Shown: in pieces, positions 5,175 through 5,668 of the stretch | Position numbering within the stretch: position 1 is the first letter of the stretch | Layout of the letters: each line of letters opens with the position of its first letter | NCBI GenBank assembly: GCA_030729445.1 | Contig: JANQXJ010000096.1 | Span: 1-5,668 of the forward strand | Direction: 5' to 3' | Length of the DNA: 5,668 bases | From: Limnohabitans sp. | Lineage (GTDB): Bacteria; Pseudomonadota; Gammaproteobacteria; Burkholderiales; Burkholderiaceae_C | Translations under genes and position numbers: made by a program | The notes under the pieces: model-generated | What the model saw: the letters and a program-made list of their open reading frames with translations, nothing else | The model's database searches: none | Told to the model about the DNA's origin: nothing

Positions 5175-5668
5175 ATGACATTGCACGCCCCCCTGATCAT
5201 TGACATTGCTGGCACCACCTTGACCGAGGTGGACCGCCGCCGCTTGGCCCACCCCTTGGTGGGCGGCATGATTTTGTTTGGCCGCAATTGGCAAAGCCGT
5301 GCACAACTCACCGAGCTGTGCGCCGAGATCAAAAACATCCGGGCCGACCTCTTGATCGCGGTTGACCATGAGGGTGGCCGGGTGCAGCGCTTTCGCACCG
5401 ACGGCTTCACCCATTTGCCACCCATGCGTGCCCTGGGCGAACTCTGGTCGAAAGACGACAAGGGCCAGCCCGGCTCCGGCGTGCTCAAGGCCTGCGAAGC
5501 GGCCACCTCGGCAGGCTTTGTGCTGGCCAGCGAGCTGCGTGCTTGTGGTGTGGACTTCAGCTTCACGCCCGTACTGGATCTGGACCATGGCGAAAGCGGT
5601 GTGATCGGCGACCGCGCTTTTGCGCGTGACCCGCGTGTGGTGAGCCTGCTGGCCCGCAGCCTGATGCA
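5175..5668 (+). CDS. nagZ: Beta-N-acetylhexosaminidase NagZ, N-terminal part, 3' truncated by window edge
   Basis: NagZ is a cytoplasmic family 3 glycoside hydrolase that removes N-acetylglucosamine from anhydromuropeptides during peptidoglycan recycling; its products can signal AmpC induction in some bacteria. The first 164 codons are present, about half of a 341-residue enzyme such as that of E. coli. Visible hallmarks are APLIIDIAGTTLTEVDRRRL, HPLVGGMILFGRNW (26-39), VDHEGGRVQRFR (63-74, with substrate-binding D64), LPPMRALGEL, and FSFTPVLDLDHGESGVIGDRAF (128-149). The KHFPGH loop with the catalytic Asp-His pair and the nucleophilic Asp lie beyond the window edge and cannot be checked. The usual DQEGG reads DHEGG here. 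The start is an ATG 37 bases after acpS, with a weak GGAA 10 bases upstream; the ATG at 5159 is in another frame. The frame is open to the last base. nagZ after acpS is, as I recall, a common betaproteobacterial arrangement. Confidence 0.93.
   Translation, partial: MTLHAPLIIDIAGTTLTEVDRRRLAHPLVGGMILFGRNWQSRAQLTELCAEIKNIRADLLIAVDHEGGRVQRFRTDGFTHLPPMRALGELWSKDDKGQPGSGVLKACEAATSAGFVLASELRACGVDFSFTPVLDLDHGESGVIGDRAFARDPRVVSLLARSLM

Noticed and set aside
5200..5235. TTGACA at 5200-5205 as a possible -35 box
   Set aside because: No TATAAT-like sequence follows at 16-18 bases, and the site lies inside conserved nagZ codons (IDIAG).

Overview
The window is a densely packed, single-strand run of housekeeping genes from a betaproteobacterium. 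The protein sequences and the gene order lepA-lepB-rnc-era-recO-pdxJ-acpS-nagZ fit Burkholderiales, most likely Comamonadaceae (a Limnohabitans/Rhodoferax-like organism). This placement rests on recalled family resemblance, not on a search. Base composition is fairly GC-rich by eye, and codon use looks even from end to end. I see no mobile elements, RNA genes, CRISPR arrays or phage genes.

Layout, all on the + strand: the 3' end of lepA (1-500, cut by the window edge); lepB, signal peptidase I (500-1465); rnc, RNase III (1473-2165); era, ribosome-assembly GTPase (2162-3223); recO, recombination mediator (3235-3981); pdxJ, pyridoxine 5'-phosphate synthase (3978-4733); acpS, holo-ACP synthase (4730-5137); and the first about 164 codons of nagZ, beta-N-acetylhexosaminidase (5175 to the window end, truncated). 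Successive genes overlap by 1-4 bases or sit 7-37 bases apart. No gap is large enough to hold an ordinary promoter or terminator, so the block is probably one transcription unit with translational coupling at the ATGA and TGATG junctions.

The genes serve translation and ribosome biogenesis (LepA, RNase III, Era), protein export (LepB), DNA repair (RecO), vitamin B6 synthesis (PdxJ), activation of acyl carrier protein (AcpS) and peptidoglycan recycling (NagZ). In E. coli the same genes form the lepA-lepB, rnc-era-recO and pdxJ-acpS groups; here they are fused into one string with nagZ appended.

I find no undescribed system. The points most worth a second look are: PdxJ belongs to a divergent subfamily in which the Asp-His pair of the E. 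coli substrate site reads Asn-Lys; LepB carries an extra N-terminal membrane segment; Era carries a Pro/Ala-rich N-terminal extension; rnc has no untranslated leader of the kind RNase III uses for autoregulation in E. coli; and there is an exact 18-bp palindrome inside acpS.
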